From DASTDY01 sp035457345 (lineage in GTDB: Bacteria > Patescibacteriota > Saccharimonadia > Saccharimonadales > EFPC-124): a DNA stretch of 44,714 nt. Each line of letters begins with the position of its first letter. The first letter of the stretch is position 1. The translations under genes were made by a program, and so were the position numbers. The DNA lies in contig DATIBT010000022.1 of assembly GCA_035457345.1 (NCBI GenBank), forward strand, positions 1-44,714, given 5' to 3'. This document shows, piece after piece, positions 29,466 to 37,589 of the stretch. The notes under the pieces were generated by a model. The model saw nothing but the letters and a program-made list of their open reading frames with translations, made no database searches and was not told the origin of the DNA.

Positions 29466-30403
29466 TGAAATATTTTGCATCGTTTGTGAGCGGCGCCCAC
29501 AGTATTGTCGGTGACCGGCTTGCCAAATTTCCTAACGCCGAGCTTGCGGTAGAAGAACTGCAGGATGGGTTAGTGGTGTTCGAAAGCACCTTAAAGCAAG
29601 AACAACTTAGCGAGCTACGATTTTTTAACAATGTATACCAACTACTGGCGACCGACACTGCGGTATCGGAGCTGCCAATTCCTGATTTACCAAAAGACAG
29701 CACGGTCATTGTGCGTGTGCGAGAAGGTAGTCAGCCAACTACACCACCGGACGAATTAACAGAGCGTGTACTAGCTTCGCACCTTACGCCAAGCGCCCAC
29801 AACCCCGACAACGAGTTGCTGTTGTGGCGGCGTAAAGATGGCCGCATGCTTTGGGGGTTGGCACTGCCAAAAGCCGGCTTTAAAATGCGGCGTCTTGAGC
29901 AGGGTGAGCTGAGGCCGGAACTCGCGCATATTTTAGGCCTCGTTGCCGGGCTCGATTCTAAGGATATTGTCCTGGACCCCTTTGCTGGCTATGGCGCAAT
30001 TGTGCGCGAGTGTTTGCAGGGGTTCCACTGCACCGAAGTAATTGCCATGGAGCACAACGAACACCTTATTCCACACCTTAAATCTATTCCTCGTTTAATT
30101 GCGTTGCACGGCGATGCCGGCAGTTTGCCGCACATAAACACTCGTGGCGTCGACCGGGTTATCACCGATCCCCCATGGGGCGAGTTTAGCCATATGTCAT
30201 CCGACGAGCTGTGGCGGCTGTACCATGGCGCGTTCATGCAAATCCACCGCGTGTTGCGGACAAAAGGAGTGGTGGTTATGCTGACTGCGGCGCCGTTTTT
30301 GCCGGATGTGGCAGCAGAAACTTCTTTCGATATCGTTAAACAATATCCAATTTTAGTGAACGGCCGTAAGGCGACGATTTATAAGTTGCGCAAAATAGGC
30401 TAA
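29465..30403 (+). CDS. Trm11/TrmG10-like RNA N2-guanine methyltransferase, 312 aa
   Basis: Rossmann SAM domain with motif I VLDPFAGYGAIVREC (about 169-183) and the catalytic DPPWGEF (235-241), the DPPYG-type box of N-directed methyltransferases. The upstream part (about 100-165: LASHLTPSAHNPDNELLL, then PKAGFKMRRLEQGELRPELA) matches the linker found before the SAM domain in archaeal TrmG10/Trm11 enzymes. The N-terminal 90 residues resemble a degenerate THUMP-type region. Likely target: tRNA guanine-10, inferred. Last gene of the lemA run. Confidence 0.82.
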   Translation: MKYFASFVSGAHSIVGDRLAKFPNAELAVEELQDGLVVFESTLKQEQLSELRFFNNVYQLLATDTAVSELPIPDLPKDSTVIVRVREGSQPTTPPDELTERVLASHLTPSAHNPDNELLLWRRKDGRMLWGLALPKAGFKMRRLEQGELRPELAHILGLVAGLDSKDIVLDPFAGYGAIVRECLQGFHCTEVIAMEHNEHLIPHLKSIPRLIALHGDAGSLPHINTRGVDRVITDPPWGEFSHMSSDELWRLYHGAFMQIHRVLRTKGVVVMLTAAPFLPDVAAETSFDIVKQYPILVNGRKATIYKLRKIG

Positions 30404-30527
30404 TCTATTCACGCGTCGTACCCTGGTAGCATGAAGGGGATTCTAAGACTGCTATGCCATATTTGTAGCATTTGGGGTATTATGAGTCTTGTCGTCTGGC
30501 AACGGGCTGGACTGGGGACGGTGAAGT

Positions 30528-30959
30528 TTGCGACGAGAGCCAAAGCAAGGATACTCTGTACAATCACTGAGGCGATGTAATTTTCTCAGTGGGCTCGTCA
30601 TTGGCCAGCTCATTGGCTGGTTATTGTGGTGGGCATTCTTCGGGGAGCTACAGGGTTACATCTATCAGGATTGTTACCTCGACGTTGAGGTCGGGAAGGA
30701 TGAATGCCTGGCTGCGTCTGCGCAGTTGTGGGCTGCGCTGAAGGCTACGCTCATAGCCGCGCCGTTCTACTTCGGCGTTCTGGCGGCGCTTAGCTACTTT
30801 CGTCCCAGGATAGTCAAGCGCTGTGTCAAACCTGACCATACTGACCGGTGGCATTTCTGGTGTGACGTTACCTTTGTCATTTTATTTGTGGCGGGGTTCG
30901 TACTGCTAGTGGCCGTCTGGTCATACGACTGGGTGCCGCCTCAGCTAAGCTGGGGGTAA
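30528..30959 (+). CDS. Small membrane protein, 143 aa, probable TTG start
   Basis: Three TM helices (SGLVIGQLIGWLLWWAFFGE; LWAALKATLIAAPFYFGVLA; VTFVILFVAGFVLLVAVWSY) with a cysteine-containing loop (YQDCYLDVEVGKDECLAAS) between the first two. A -10-like TATTAT lies at 30477-30482. TTG 30528 follows GGGGAC; a nearby GTG (30521) opens only an 18-codon frame. Unknown function; ends before a GC hairpin. Confidence 0.6.
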   Translation: MRREPKQGYSVQSLRRCNFLSGLVIGQLIGWLLWWAFFGELQGYIYQDCYLDVEVGKDECLAASAQLWAALKATLIAAPFYFGVLAALSYFRPRIVKRCVKPDHTDRWHFWCDVTFVILFVAGFVLLVAVWSYDWVPPQLSWG

Positions 30960-30966
30960 ACGACGT

Positions 30967-30998
30967 GTGGCGGCCCGGGTAACTCCTGGGCTAGCCAC
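30967..30998 (+). terminator. GC hairpin after membrane orphan
   Basis: GTGGC/GCCAC outer stem and GGCCCGGG with CCTGGGCT inside. No U tract. Confidence 0.55.
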
Positions 30999-31141
30999 CT
31001 CTAACTTGCAGCATAAGCGTCTTTGTGCAATAGTAAAGGCAGGCTAGTACGCTAAGAGGTTCTTGGCGTCATCCGGTGAAACAAAAATATACTATAAAAC
31101 AAAAAGAGCCTCGGGTGGGCGCGCACTAGCTACCAAATTGT

Positions 31142-31600
31142 ATGCCAGACCCTAATCTTATTCGCCAGCGCAGAAAGAATTACCGCACCGCCATAGAAGG
31201 TGTAGTGGGTACAAATTTATTCAGACATATTTACGTGGTTGATAAGCGCGACGGCCGAGAGTTCGATGCGCTAGAGGATGGCCAGGGCGCCTGCGCATAC
31301 GTTGTGTCCGGCGTGCTAGCTCTTCATGGGTTGATCGACCGGCCGCATGCTACCGTCCAAACCACTGTCGAAAAATTACTCGAAGCTGGCTGGCGCGAAA
31401 CCAAAAAACCAGTATGGGGCGACATAGTGCATTGGCCGGCTCATAATGATCACATGCATATTGGCTTTTACATTGATCGTCAAACAGTAGTAAGTAATTC
31501 AGTGCTACAACGCACACCCATAAAACACCATCCTAAGCTCCATGATGGCCGTTTACCTGTGGCGTACTATACGCACGATATGTTGCATTTGTCAGAATAA
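31142..31600 (+). CDS. Papain-fold (NlpC/P60 or CHAP-like) peptidase, 152 aa
   Basis: A nucleophile-type cysteine starts a helix in DGQGACAYVVSGVLALHGLI, and a histidine strand follows in WGDIVHWPAHNDHMHIGFYI; spacing of about 60 residues fits a papain-like amidase. Conserved text VSNSVLQRTPIKHH completes the domain. No signal peptide, so it is either cytoplasmic or released by another route. NlpC/P60 and CHAP enzymes cut peptidoglycan stem peptides; in an epibiont this could act on its own or the host's wall. Confidence 0.7.
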   Translation: MPDPNLIRQRRKNYRTAIEGVVGTNLFRHIYVVDKRDGREFDALEDGQGACAYVVSGVLALHGLIDRPHATVQTTVEKLLEAGWRETKKPVWGDIVHWPAHNDHMHIGFYIDRQTVVSNSVLQRTPIKHHPKLHDGRLPVAYYTHDMLHLSE

Positions 31601-31631
31601 CAAAAAACCGGCAGTAGCCGGGGGTTCGCGC

Positions 31632-31668
31632 AGAGCGGGCTTGTGGCACTGGGCCACGCGCCCGCTCT
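31632..31668 (-). terminator. Two-part GC hairpin after secreted orphan
   Basis: AGAGCGGGC pairs with GCCCGCTCT and GTGGC with GCCAC inside. Directly downstream of the minus-strand gene at 31678. Confidence 0.6.
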
Positions 31669-31677
31669 TGCACAAGG

Positions 31678-31968
31678 TTAGTCCTCGATGACGAAGGTGA
31701 CCATAGGTTTCGCCGTGCCCAGCACTACGAAACCGCAGGCTGCCGCGATGATCTGCTGACAGGCCGCATCCGTGGTTGGAGTGCATCCTGTAATTGTTGC
31801 AGTGGGTCGGTTGCCACCGACGGCCCAGTCGACCCCTTCGACGATCCGAACCGCCTGTGGCGGCAGGGTCGTCTCAGTGGTGGGCTGGGGCGCAGGGGTG
31901 GTCGCCAGAATGGCGGCCGCGGTGATGGCCACGGTGCTGGCGAGAGCTGCAATGACCGAACGACGCAT
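31678..31968 (-). CDS. Small secreted protein, 96 aa
   Basis: A clear signal peptide (RRSVIAALASTVAITAAAIL) with a Pro/Thr-rich segment after it (PAPQPTTETTLPPQ), then a core of about 55 residues with three cysteines (TGCTPTTDAACQQIIAAACG). AGGAACGAC precedes the ATG. GC-rich relative to the neighbouring tRNA region. No family recognised; small secreted Cys proteins are candidates for surface or host-contact roles, but nothing here proves it. Confidence 0.65.
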   Translation of the reverse strand: MRRSVIAALASTVAITAAAILATTPAPQPTTETTLPPQAVRIVEGVDWAVGGNRPTATITGCTPTTDAACQQIIAAACGFVVLGTAKPMVTFVIED

Positions 31969-32112
31969 GTCGTTCCTCCTTGTACAATCGGTGTCCGGCT
32001 GCGGACAAGAGGCCGATGCGTGATGAAAATATTAACATGATTATGCTATAAAGTCAATTAATCGCATACAGTGCTGCATAGGATTAACCCTTTTCGTAAG
32101 TAGCTGTACGTG

Positions 32113-32118
32113 TTATAA
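32113..32118 (+). promoter_or_regulatory. TATAAT -10 box of the tRNA-Ala/tRNA-Ile pair
   Basis: Consensus -10 box 26 nt before tRNA-Ala(GGC); the two tRNAs are 5 nt apart and share one terminator, so they form a single transcript. Confidence 0.6.
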
Positions 32119-32144
32119 TTTCTTGCGTACTCGTGCGTTTTTGC

Positions 32145-32221
32145 GGGGCATTAGCTCATTTGGCTAGAGCGCTTCCATGGCATGGAAGAGGTGATCGGTT
32201 CGAATCCGATATGCTCCACCA
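32145..32221 (+). tRNA. tRNA-Ala (anticodon GGC)
   Basis: Acceptor GGGGCAT/ATGCTCC, anticodon stem CTTCC/GGAAG with loop ATGGCAT, T-loop TTCGAAT, discriminator A, encoded CCA. Confidence 0.94.
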
Positions 32222-32226
32222 CGTGC

Positions 32227-32303
32227 GGGCGATTAGCTCAGCTGGTTAGAGCGCGTCACTGATAATGACGAGGTCCGAGGTTCAAGTCCCCGATCGCCCA
32301 CCA
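32227..32303 (+). tRNA. tRNA-Ile (anticodon GAT)
   Basis: Acceptor GGGCGAT/ATCGCCC, anticodon stem CGTCA/TGACG with loop CTGATAA, T-loop TTCAAGT, discriminator A, encoded CCA. Confidence 0.95.
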
Positions 32304-32314
32304 GAAATTATTAC

Positions 32315-32348
32315 ACCAAAAAACGGCTTTTTACGGCCGTTTTTTGGT
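32315..32348. terminator. Terminator of the tRNA pair
   Basis: ACCAAAAAACGGC (32315-32327) pairs exactly with 32336-32348; A/T-rich on both sides. Confidence 0.85.
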
Positions 32349-32387
32349 ATTATGAATGCCGGCCAACCCGAGACCTTAAGGGGACGC

Positions 32388-32780
32388 ATGCACACGCTTA
32401 GCATTAAAAAGTCGAGCTTGATGGTGGGAGATACAGAGCTCACCGACGACGAAATTGCATTTGCTCTCCGTGTGAGCACTCTGCTGCAGGCACGATTGAG
32501 CGACGTGTTTTTGTCGTATGTGCGGGCACTTGCCATCACCTTCAAGCTTGCTGGGCCCCAAGAGACCAGGCTGGGCCTGGACTTCGAGCTGTTCATCCCG
32601 AAAATCGGCGGTGCGCTGACGCTGGAATTCGCAACGCTACTCACCGACGAACCTCTAATGGACGAACTGGCGGCGGTAACGTCGCTCACGTACATTGAGG
32701 AATCGCTGCGCCTGTACGCGCGCGAAACAGGCAAGTATCAGGCAGAGCTGTACGAAGTGGCAGGGGCGGTTCGCAAGTGA
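32388..32780 (+). CDS. Orphan protein, 130 aa
   Basis: Unrecognised, soluble, helix-rich (TDDEIAFALRVSTLLQARLS; SLTYIEESLRLYARETGKYQ). AAGGGGA 4 nt before ATG 32388 selects this start over an in-frame ATG at 32352 that lies inside the -10 region (TATTAT 32347-32352). The protein repeats Leu-Thr-rich strands with FELFIPKIGGALTLEFATLL in the middle. Ends at a GC hairpin. Confidence 0.65.
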   Translation: MHTLSIKKSSLMVGDTELTDDEIAFALRVSTLLQARLSDVFLSYVRALAITFKLAGPQETRLGLDFELFIPKIGGALTLEFATLLTDEPLMDELAAVTSLTYIEESLRLYARETGKYQAELYEVAGAVRK

Positions 32781-32782
32781 CG

Positions 32783-32807
32783 GCGGGGCGCGTACGTTGC
32801 GCCCCGC
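32783..32807 (+). terminator. 9-bp GC hairpin after orphan
   Basis: GCGGGGCGC (32783-32791) pairs with 32799-32807 around GTACGTT; no U tract. Confidence 0.6.
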
Positions 32808-32861
32808 TACCGTCCTTCCCGTGTTGGCCAAAATACGATATTATTACCTCTGTTGTTGCAT

Positions 32862-32937
32862 GGGGTATTAGCTCAGCTGGTAGAGCGTCGCATTCGCATT
32901 GCGAAGGCCGGCGGTTCGACTCCGCCATACTCCACCA
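32862..32937 (+). tRNA. tRNA-Ala (anticodon CGC)
   Basis: Acceptor GGGGTAT/ATACTCC, anticodon stem TCGCA/TGCGA with loop TTCGCAT, T-loop TTCGACT, discriminator A, encoded CCA. Confidence 0.94.
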
Positions 32938-32941
32938 AGAT

Positions 32942-32972
32942 AAAAAGCCCACGCACTTGTGTGGGCTATTTA
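32942..32972. terminator. tRNA-Ala(CGC) terminator
   Basis: AAAAAGCCCAC pairs with GTGGGCTATTT around a short loop. Confidence 0.75.
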
Positions 32973-32995
32973 TTTTGGCTAGAATACTCAAAGTC

Positions 32996-33682
32996 ATGCC
33001 AGAAAGAATGCAAAAACTCAGCGCTCCGCCCCCGGCAGATGCAATGGTGCATGTGCCAGAAGGGACTTCCTTTTATGTTTCGTCCGCACCTCCCTTGCGC
33101 GTACTAACTGACGAAAAAGCTTATTGGGATAGTGAGTTTAACCGTGCTGACCGGAGTGGTGACGTTTTCATGCGCCGGGCGGCAGAATCCTTTAGAGATG
33201 CTCTGAAGTTCTCTATTCTAGGCCGAGTAGCAATTGCTGCGATGCTGACCAATAAGATGCCCTATGATGCAGGGCTGGCGGGTAGCTGGCATGCATCAAC
33301 GGGTGTTGCTATGTCGATGTCCCGGCTCTTTCGCTCCGACCCACTTGGTCTTTTTGAGGATGAGCGCAGTTTGGGGTTTGTCGCCGACCAAACGCGCATC
33401 GGCATTGATTTTACCGATGAGGAGCTAGCGAAGTCGGGCATTCATGTCCGTAATGACTTGCGTGACGAATTGGAGCTTGAGCCAATTGCGCTTGGCGCCG
33501 AAGAGTGGTACGAAGGGGAGGAGGTGTTTGTGAGGGCGAGGGCACGCGCTGAACCAACACGGGAGTTTGTTACTCGTTGGTGGCAGTTCTATGGGCAGGA
33601 ACACCCCTTTAGGCGTCGTGAATTTACAAGTTACGTCCCCAGATTAAAAAGCGAGATATGGACGCCCGATCTCGTGCAATAG
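32996..33682 (+). CDS. Hypothetical protein, 228 aa
   Basis: Not recognised. Soluble, mixed charge, with an N-terminal Pro-rich stretch, a helical core (VFMRRAAESFRDALKFSILG) and an acidic/basic C-terminal half (DELELEPIALGAEEWYEGEE; RARARAEPTREFVTRWWQFY). ATG 32996 is chosen because TAGAAT lies 10 nt upstream right after the tRNA terminator; upstream in-frame sequence is the tRNA itself. No Shine-Dalgarno. Confidence 0.65.
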   Translation: MPERMQKLSAPPPADAMVHVPEGTSFYVSSAPPLRVLTDEKAYWDSEFNRADRSGDVFMRRAAESFRDALKFSILGRVAIAAMLTNKMPYDAGLAGSWHASTGVAMSMSRLFRSDPLGLFEDERSLGFVADQTRIGIDFTDEELAKSGIHVRNDLRDELELEPIALGAEEWYEGEEVFVRARARAEPTREFVTRWWQFYGQEHPFRRREFTSYVPRLKSEIWTPDLVQ

Positions 33683-33685
33683 GAC

Positions 33686-33714
33686 TTGCCAAAACAGAGG
33701 TATATTGCTAAAAT
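33686..33714 (+). promoter_or_regulatory. tRNA-Lys promoter
   Basis: TTGCCA (33686-33691), 17-bp spacer, TAAAAT (33709-33714), 26 nt before the tRNA. Confidence 0.65.
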
Positions 33715-33740
33715 ACTACACGTTCGCTCACATTGTTTGT

Positions 33741-33817
33741 GGGCCCATAGCTCAGTTGGTTAGAGCATCTGCCTCTTAAGCAGAGTGTCCTGGGTTCGAG
33801 CCCCAGTGGGCCCTCCA
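33741..33817 (+). tRNA. tRNA-Lys (anticodon CTT)
   Basis: Acceptor GGGCCCA/TGGGCCC, anticodon stem TCTGC/GCAGA with loop CTCTTAA, T-loop TTCGAGC, discriminator T, encoded CCA. Confidence 0.95.
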
Positions 33818-33825
33818 AAATTATC

Positions 33826-33852
33826 CAAAAAGACTCCTTATGGGGTCTTTTT
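33826..33852. terminator. Bidirectional terminator after tRNA-Lys
   Basis: AAAAAGACTCC pairs with GGGGTCTTTTT; it overlaps the stop of the minus-strand gene. Confidence 0.8.
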
Positions 33853-34215
33853 GTATTTCATAAGCCATTGTTCCGCTTCGTGTCTGGTTGCGAAGTTTCT
33901 CACTTTTGCGTCTAAATCGGTAGCGCGGATCATTAGTTTGCGAGTGTTTTCAAGAAATAGTGCGGCACCGAATGTTGCACTCCTGTCGTAGTCCAAATCT
34001 TTGCCAATTTTAGCGGCCGCCTGGCGTCCGCCTAGGTCCATGCTTCCTTCTTGTGAGGCATCGGACAGAATAAGCACCGGCTTATCCTCGTGCCGTAACT
34101 GGCTAGCGAGGACCTTTATTTCAGCGAACAGCGCCGTCATAGACTCGTTGGTTTGGTTGCCAACTTTTTGTACATAAATTATGTCATTTTCTAATCGCTG
34201 AACCGTATTGCCCAT
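33838..34215 (-). CDS. STAS/SpoIIAA-like domain protein, 125 aa
   Basis: Alternating strand-helix pattern with KPVLILSDASQEGSMDLGGR in the middle and the C-terminal KVRNFATRHEAEQWL helix common to SpoIIAA-like (STAS fold) proteins. The gene at 35927 has the same layout (ITKLLDDISEVD; NEVEAIAWLQ), so the two look like distant paralogues flanking the prenyl synthase/idi pair. GGAGAT before the ATG and TACAAT (34242-34247, minus strand) support the start. Ligand or partner unknown. Confidence 0.65.
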   Translation of the reverse strand: MGNTVQRLENDIIYVQKVGNQTNESMTALFAEIKVLASQLRHEDKPVLILSDASQEGSMDLGGRQAAAKIGKDLDYDRSATFGAALFLENTRKLMIRATDLDAKVRNFATRHEAEQWLMKYKKTP

Positions 34216-34333
34216 ACATCTCCTGGCGTTAGCCTAGCTCTATTGTAGCAGTGGGTTTGCGGTAAGGGTGATTTTTGCTACTATACTGTTAGTTTGCGTA
34301 AGTTTATTAATTATCCCCTGTGGGCGCCATGGT

Positions 34334-35383
34334 ATGACAGATAGAGATTATTTCTTAGCCGCCTACAAAGACGCCCTGGAACAATTGTCAGCCGAATTGC
34401 CGGCCGTCCAAAGGCATATCGCGACTACTTTTCCTATCAATGACCCGCTTAGGGAGGAAGCTGTCCGATTCACGGCGGAGGGCGGTAAGCGCTTTCGTCC
34501 GGCCCTATCGCTTATTGTGGCAAGTGTCTATGGCAAGACAGATGCCTTTCCGCATGTCGCACTCGAACTATTCCATAAGTATTTGCTTGTTCACGACGAT
34601 ATTATGGATCGTGACGACGCGCGGTACGGCGCACCAACCGTGCACGCTAAAATGGCCGAGCTCTGTTTGGCGCCTGAGGACAGGGAGCATTTTGGTAATT
34701 CGCTGGGCATAATGGTTGGTAATCTTATGGCTGCTGCCAGCTTTGGTGTTATCCACCACGCAACGCTGCCGCTTAGCACCAAAGACAAGCTAGCCAAACT
34801 GCTGGTGCGCGCTACTAACGAGGTTGCTTGGGGGTGGTACGACCAATTTCTGATGGACTATGAGCCGCTTGATTCCCCAAGGCTTAGTTTTGAGCGAATC
34901 GAAAAATCGATCATTTGGGTCACTGGCAAATATAGCATAAAGCTGCCCGTGCATTTTGGATATGCCATTGCGGGCGTGCAGCCGCCTAAACTTGAAGAGC
35001 TATTTGATACTATGGGCTTGCTATTCCAGACGGGCGACGATCTTGTGGGGCTATTTGGCAAGGTAGAAGATACCGGCAAGTCAAATTATGGTGATATTAT
35101 CCAGGGCAAGAAGACACTACCCCTTTGGTTGGCCTACACAAACGCTAGCCCTGTTGACCAAAAAGCCTTACGGTTACACGTAGGCAATAAAGGCTGTACG
35201 GCCACTGACATACAAGAGGTACGTGACATTATTGTTCGTAGTGGCGGCCTGGAGCGTACGCAGCAGCTGATGCAGTCATACCGTGACCGATGCTTGGAGC
35301 AGGTGGCATCTATTGATATGCCGGCAGATTTGCGCCGCTTTTTGCGCGGTTTTTTGTACTTTTTGGAGACTCGAGATAGGTAA
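34334..35383 (+). CDS. Polyprenyl (probably GGPP-type) diphosphate synthase, 349 aa
   Basis: Condenses IPP with allylic diphosphates. First Asp-rich motif DDIMD (Asp88, Asp89, Asp92) in HKYLLVHDDIMDRDDARYG; GGKRFRP (about 50-56) binds diphosphate; second motif is GDDLVGLFG rather than DDxxD, a form seen in actinobacterial short-chain GGPP synthases. GKKTLPLWLAY completes the set. ATG 34334 starts at MTDRDYF; an upstream in-frame GTG would add 22 unlikely residues. A TATACT box lies at 34280-34285. idi follows 5 nt after the stop. Confidence 0.9.
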   Translation: MTDRDYFLAAYKDALEQLSAELPAVQRHIATTFPINDPLREEAVRFTAEGGKRFRPALSLIVASVYGKTDAFPHVALELFHKYLLVHDDIMDRDDARYGAPTVHAKMAELCLAPEDREHFGNSLGIMVGNLMAAASFGVIHHATLPLSTKDKLAKLLVRATNEVAWGWYDQFLMDYEPLDSPRLSFERIEKSIIWVTGKYSIKLPVHFGYAIAGVQPPKLEELFDTMGLLFQTGDDLVGLFGKVEDTGKSNYGDIIQGKKTLPLWLAYTNASPVDQKALRLHVGNKGCTATDIQEVRDIIVRSGGLERTQQLMQSYRDRCLEQVASIDMPADLRRFLRGFLYFLETRDR

Positions 35384-35388
35384 GGAGT

Positions 35389-35952
35389 ATGGCAGAGGAG
35401 GCTATTGTTTTTGTAGACAGACAGGGGAGGCCAACTGGCAAAACCGGTCCAAAGCTTGAAAGCCATACTGCTACCACGCAATTGCACCTAGCGTTTTCAT
35501 GCTACGTTTTTAACAGCAAGGGTCAGCACCTTGTGACTCGGCGCGCATACAACAAAAAGGTGTGGCCGGGCGTGCTTACTAACAGTGTGTGCGGCCATCC
35601 GGCACCCGGCGAAGACATAGAGCATGCCATTCGCCGCCGTGCGGCTTATGAGTTGGGTTTGAAAATTGCCGGCATAACCTGTATCTTGCCTCGTTACACG
35701 TACCGAACGCCACCGTTCCAGGGTATTATCGAAAACGAGTTTTGCCCGGTCTACACAGCAATCGCCCAAAATAAACTACAGCCAAATCCTAAAGAGGTAG
35801 CCGAGTATATATGGCTTGATTGGCGCGACTATGCCGCTGCATTACAAACTAACGCCCATGAATATTCTTACTGGGCCAAAGACCAGTATAACTACCTCAG
35901 TGCGTCAAAGCAGTTTGCCGACTGGCTTACTTCGATTGAAGCCACGCAATAG
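35389..35952 (+). CDS. idi: Isopentenyl-diphosphate isomerase, type I
   Basis: Interconverts IPP and DMAPP using Mg/Mn. The Nudix-like fold shows LHLAFSCYVFNSKGQ, the catalytic cysteine in TNSVCGHP (Cys68), the metal histidines nearby and the catalytic glutamate region ENEFCPVY (about 115-122). 187 residues is normal. Cotranscribed with the prenyl synthase. Since no MEP or mevalonate gene is in the window, IPP would have to come from elsewhere in the genome or from the host. Confidence 0.94.
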   Translation: MAEEAIVFVDRQGRPTGKTGPKLESHTATTQLHLAFSCYVFNSKGQHLVTRRAYNKKVWPGVLTNSVCGHPAPGEDIEHAIRRRAAYELGLKIAGITCILPRYTYRTPPFQGIIENEFCPVYTAIAQNKLQPNPKEVAEYIWLDWRDYAAALQTNAHEYSYWAKDQYNYLSASKQFADWLTSIEATQ

Positions 35953-36298
35953 CCTCTACCTCATTATCAAAACCTTTAAACGTATCGTTTAAGTGCAGCG
36001 TCGAGAGTGACGCAAAGAATAGTGTGCCTAGCTGCTTGCCCTTAAAAACGACCGCAACCTTATCAAATTTGCGTAATTTCCATAGGACACCCATACCTTT
36101 GGCCTGCATATGGAGGCTAGCGTTGCGCGGGTCGACTTCGCTAATGTCGTCGAGCAGTTTCGTAATATTGTTCTCTTGTGCTAGCTTTAATGCTGCATCG
36201 GCCGGAGCATCGAGACCCTCCAGAGCCATTTCGCCCCAAGTTTTAAGCCGGACGTAGTCCCCTACAATATCTACGCTAAATTGGTTTTTTTCTGGCAT
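35927..36298 (-). CDS. STAS/SpoIIAA-like protein, 123 aa
   Basis: Begins FSVDIVGDYVRLKTWGEMAL and contains KLLDDISEVDPRNASLHMQA and a C-terminal FDNEVEAIAWLQSK helix, the layout of SpoIIAA-like STAS proteins. Converges on idi with a 26-nt overlap of coding ends, so transcription of the two interferes. Function unknown. Confidence 0.7.
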   Translation of the reverse strand: MPEKNQFSVDIVGDYVRLKTWGEMALEGLDAPADAALKLAQENNITKLLDDISEVDPRNASLHMQAKGMGVLWKLRKFDKVAVVFKGKQLGTLFFASLSTLHLNDTFKGFDNEVEAIAWLQSK

Positions 36299-36388
36299 AT
36301 AGCCCCATCCCCGTCTTATGTTTGCGCGACTCTTATGTTAGTGTAACAAAACTTAACTTATTTACGTAAATCACACGTGATTCCTGAG

Positions 36389-36401
36389 TATAATGGGTTA
36401 G
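36389..36401 (+). promoter_or_regulatory. TATAAT -10 box 7 nt before ATG 36402 (leaderless start)
   Basis: Consensus TATAAT (36389-36394) directly upstream of the terpene-synthase-like gene with no Shine-Dalgarno. Confidence 0.6.
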
Positions 36402-37544
36402 ATGTATGCAAATGTTCTGTTGAAATTGCTAGAGCGAACCTGGGAAAGCCCGGTGTTTGGCAATTCGTTTAGTGCTGGCGTGCTGGCCAAGCGTGATGTA
36501 GTGCTGCGTCAGATTGGCGCTATATCTGACAGGTTTGCGGCAGAGATTGAGCCATATTTGACTACTGGCATGCCTGGCACCACCGAAAAAGAGGTTAAAA
36601 AGATTATTGCCCAGATCGCGCCAAAAACGGTCGGGTTCTGTCCGGCGCTCGTTGCCGGCGAGTTAGATGACACGAAGCGGCTTAGCAATGCCGGGGTTGC
36701 AATTGGGCTCATGTATTGGGGTGACCAGACAATGGATAGGGGCGACGCTACTATGCCGGTTGCGGTGCAATTGCTATGTGGGCAGCCTGTCGCGCCGGAG
36801 CTTGCGCAAAATGCTACGGCTCAAGCCCAGCTGGCGGCGCTCAGACATATTAAGCAAACAATAGATCGCCTTGCCAAACCAGAAGACGCGCCCCTTGTGT
36901 ACGCTTGTTATGATGACCAGGTGCTACTACACGAGTGGCGACTGCACGAGCTAAGCCAGGCGTTTTTGAAGGCTAAAAACAAAGAAGCATTTTTAGAGCG
37001 GCACGGTGCCGATATTGCCCGTTACATGATAGTTGATGCCGGCTTCCCAAGCGTTGCGTCAACGCTCTATGCAGTGTACCGGCAGCACAATGCAATGCTG
37101 CCGTCGCTGCCAGATATCTATGCTGAGCCGGCTATTATTACCTTGCTACAGATTTGCAACGCTGTGGTGCGGGTTGCTGACGAACTGGGCGATTGGCAAA
37201 TGGACGCAGGTGACCACCCTGAGTGGGGCGTTTTTACACTCAATCTTTTTAACCAAGCGCACCCCACGCTGCTAAGAGCCTTCTTTGAAGCGGCCGGCAT
37301 ACACAATGAGACACAAATTGCGTCATTAACAGATGCATTTATGGGCTTCCATGCAAATCCTGCGGCACGGCGTATGCATGGCGACTACATAGTCGAGACA
37401 TTTTTTGAGCACGCACGTACTTACGTTGCCAACCTTGCGACTGACACGCAGCAAACGTACGAGCTTTATATCACTTTGTGCAAACGGGTGCTTGAAATTG
37501 GGTATGTAAACAAAATAGGGGATATCGCAATGGGGGGCGAATAA
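36402..37544 (+). CDS. Class I terpene-synthase-like protein, 380 aa
   Basis: All-helical, 380 residues, the size of trans-type terpene cyclases. An aspartate-rich segment on a helix reads MYWGDQTMDRGDATM (Asp108, Asp112, Asp115), and a second acidic segment NAVVRVADELGDW (Asn253, Glu261, Asp264) lies about 145 residues later, near the spacing of the DDxxD and NSE metal sites. Neither motif is canonical, so this may be a distant cyclase, a squalene/phytoene-type enzyme or a non-catalytic relative. Neighbours (idi, prenyl synthase) favour an isoprenoid substrate. A leaderless promoter precedes it. Confidence 0.55.
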   Translation: MYANVLLKLLERTWESPVFGNSFSAGVLAKRDVVLRQIGAISDRFAAEIEPYLTTGMPGTTEKEVKKIIAQIAPKTVGFCPALVAGELDDTKRLSNAGVAIGLMYWGDQTMDRGDATMPVAVQLLCGQPVAPELAQNATAQAQLAALRHIKQTIDRLAKPEDAPLVYACYDDQVLLHEWRLHELSQAFLKAKNKEAFLERHGADIARYMIVDAGFPSVASTLYAVYRQHNAMLPSLPDIYAEPAIITLLQICNAVVRVADELGDWQMDAGDHPEWGVFTLNLFNQAHPTLLRAFFEAAGIHNETQIASLTDAFMGFHANPAARRMHGDYIVETFFEHARTYVANLATDTQQTYELYITLCKRVLEIGYVNKIGDIAMGGE

Positions 37545-37576
37545 CAGTATGAATTTGTTTTGCCCTTTCTTCGTAG

Positions 37577-37589
37577 TACCATAAGAAGT
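37577..37589 (+). promoter_or_regulatory. -10 box TACCAT 7 nt before the ku ATG
   Basis: Weak -10 box upstream of ATG 37590 with no Shine-Dalgarno; consistent with the leaderless layout used elsewhere. Confidence 0.4.
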
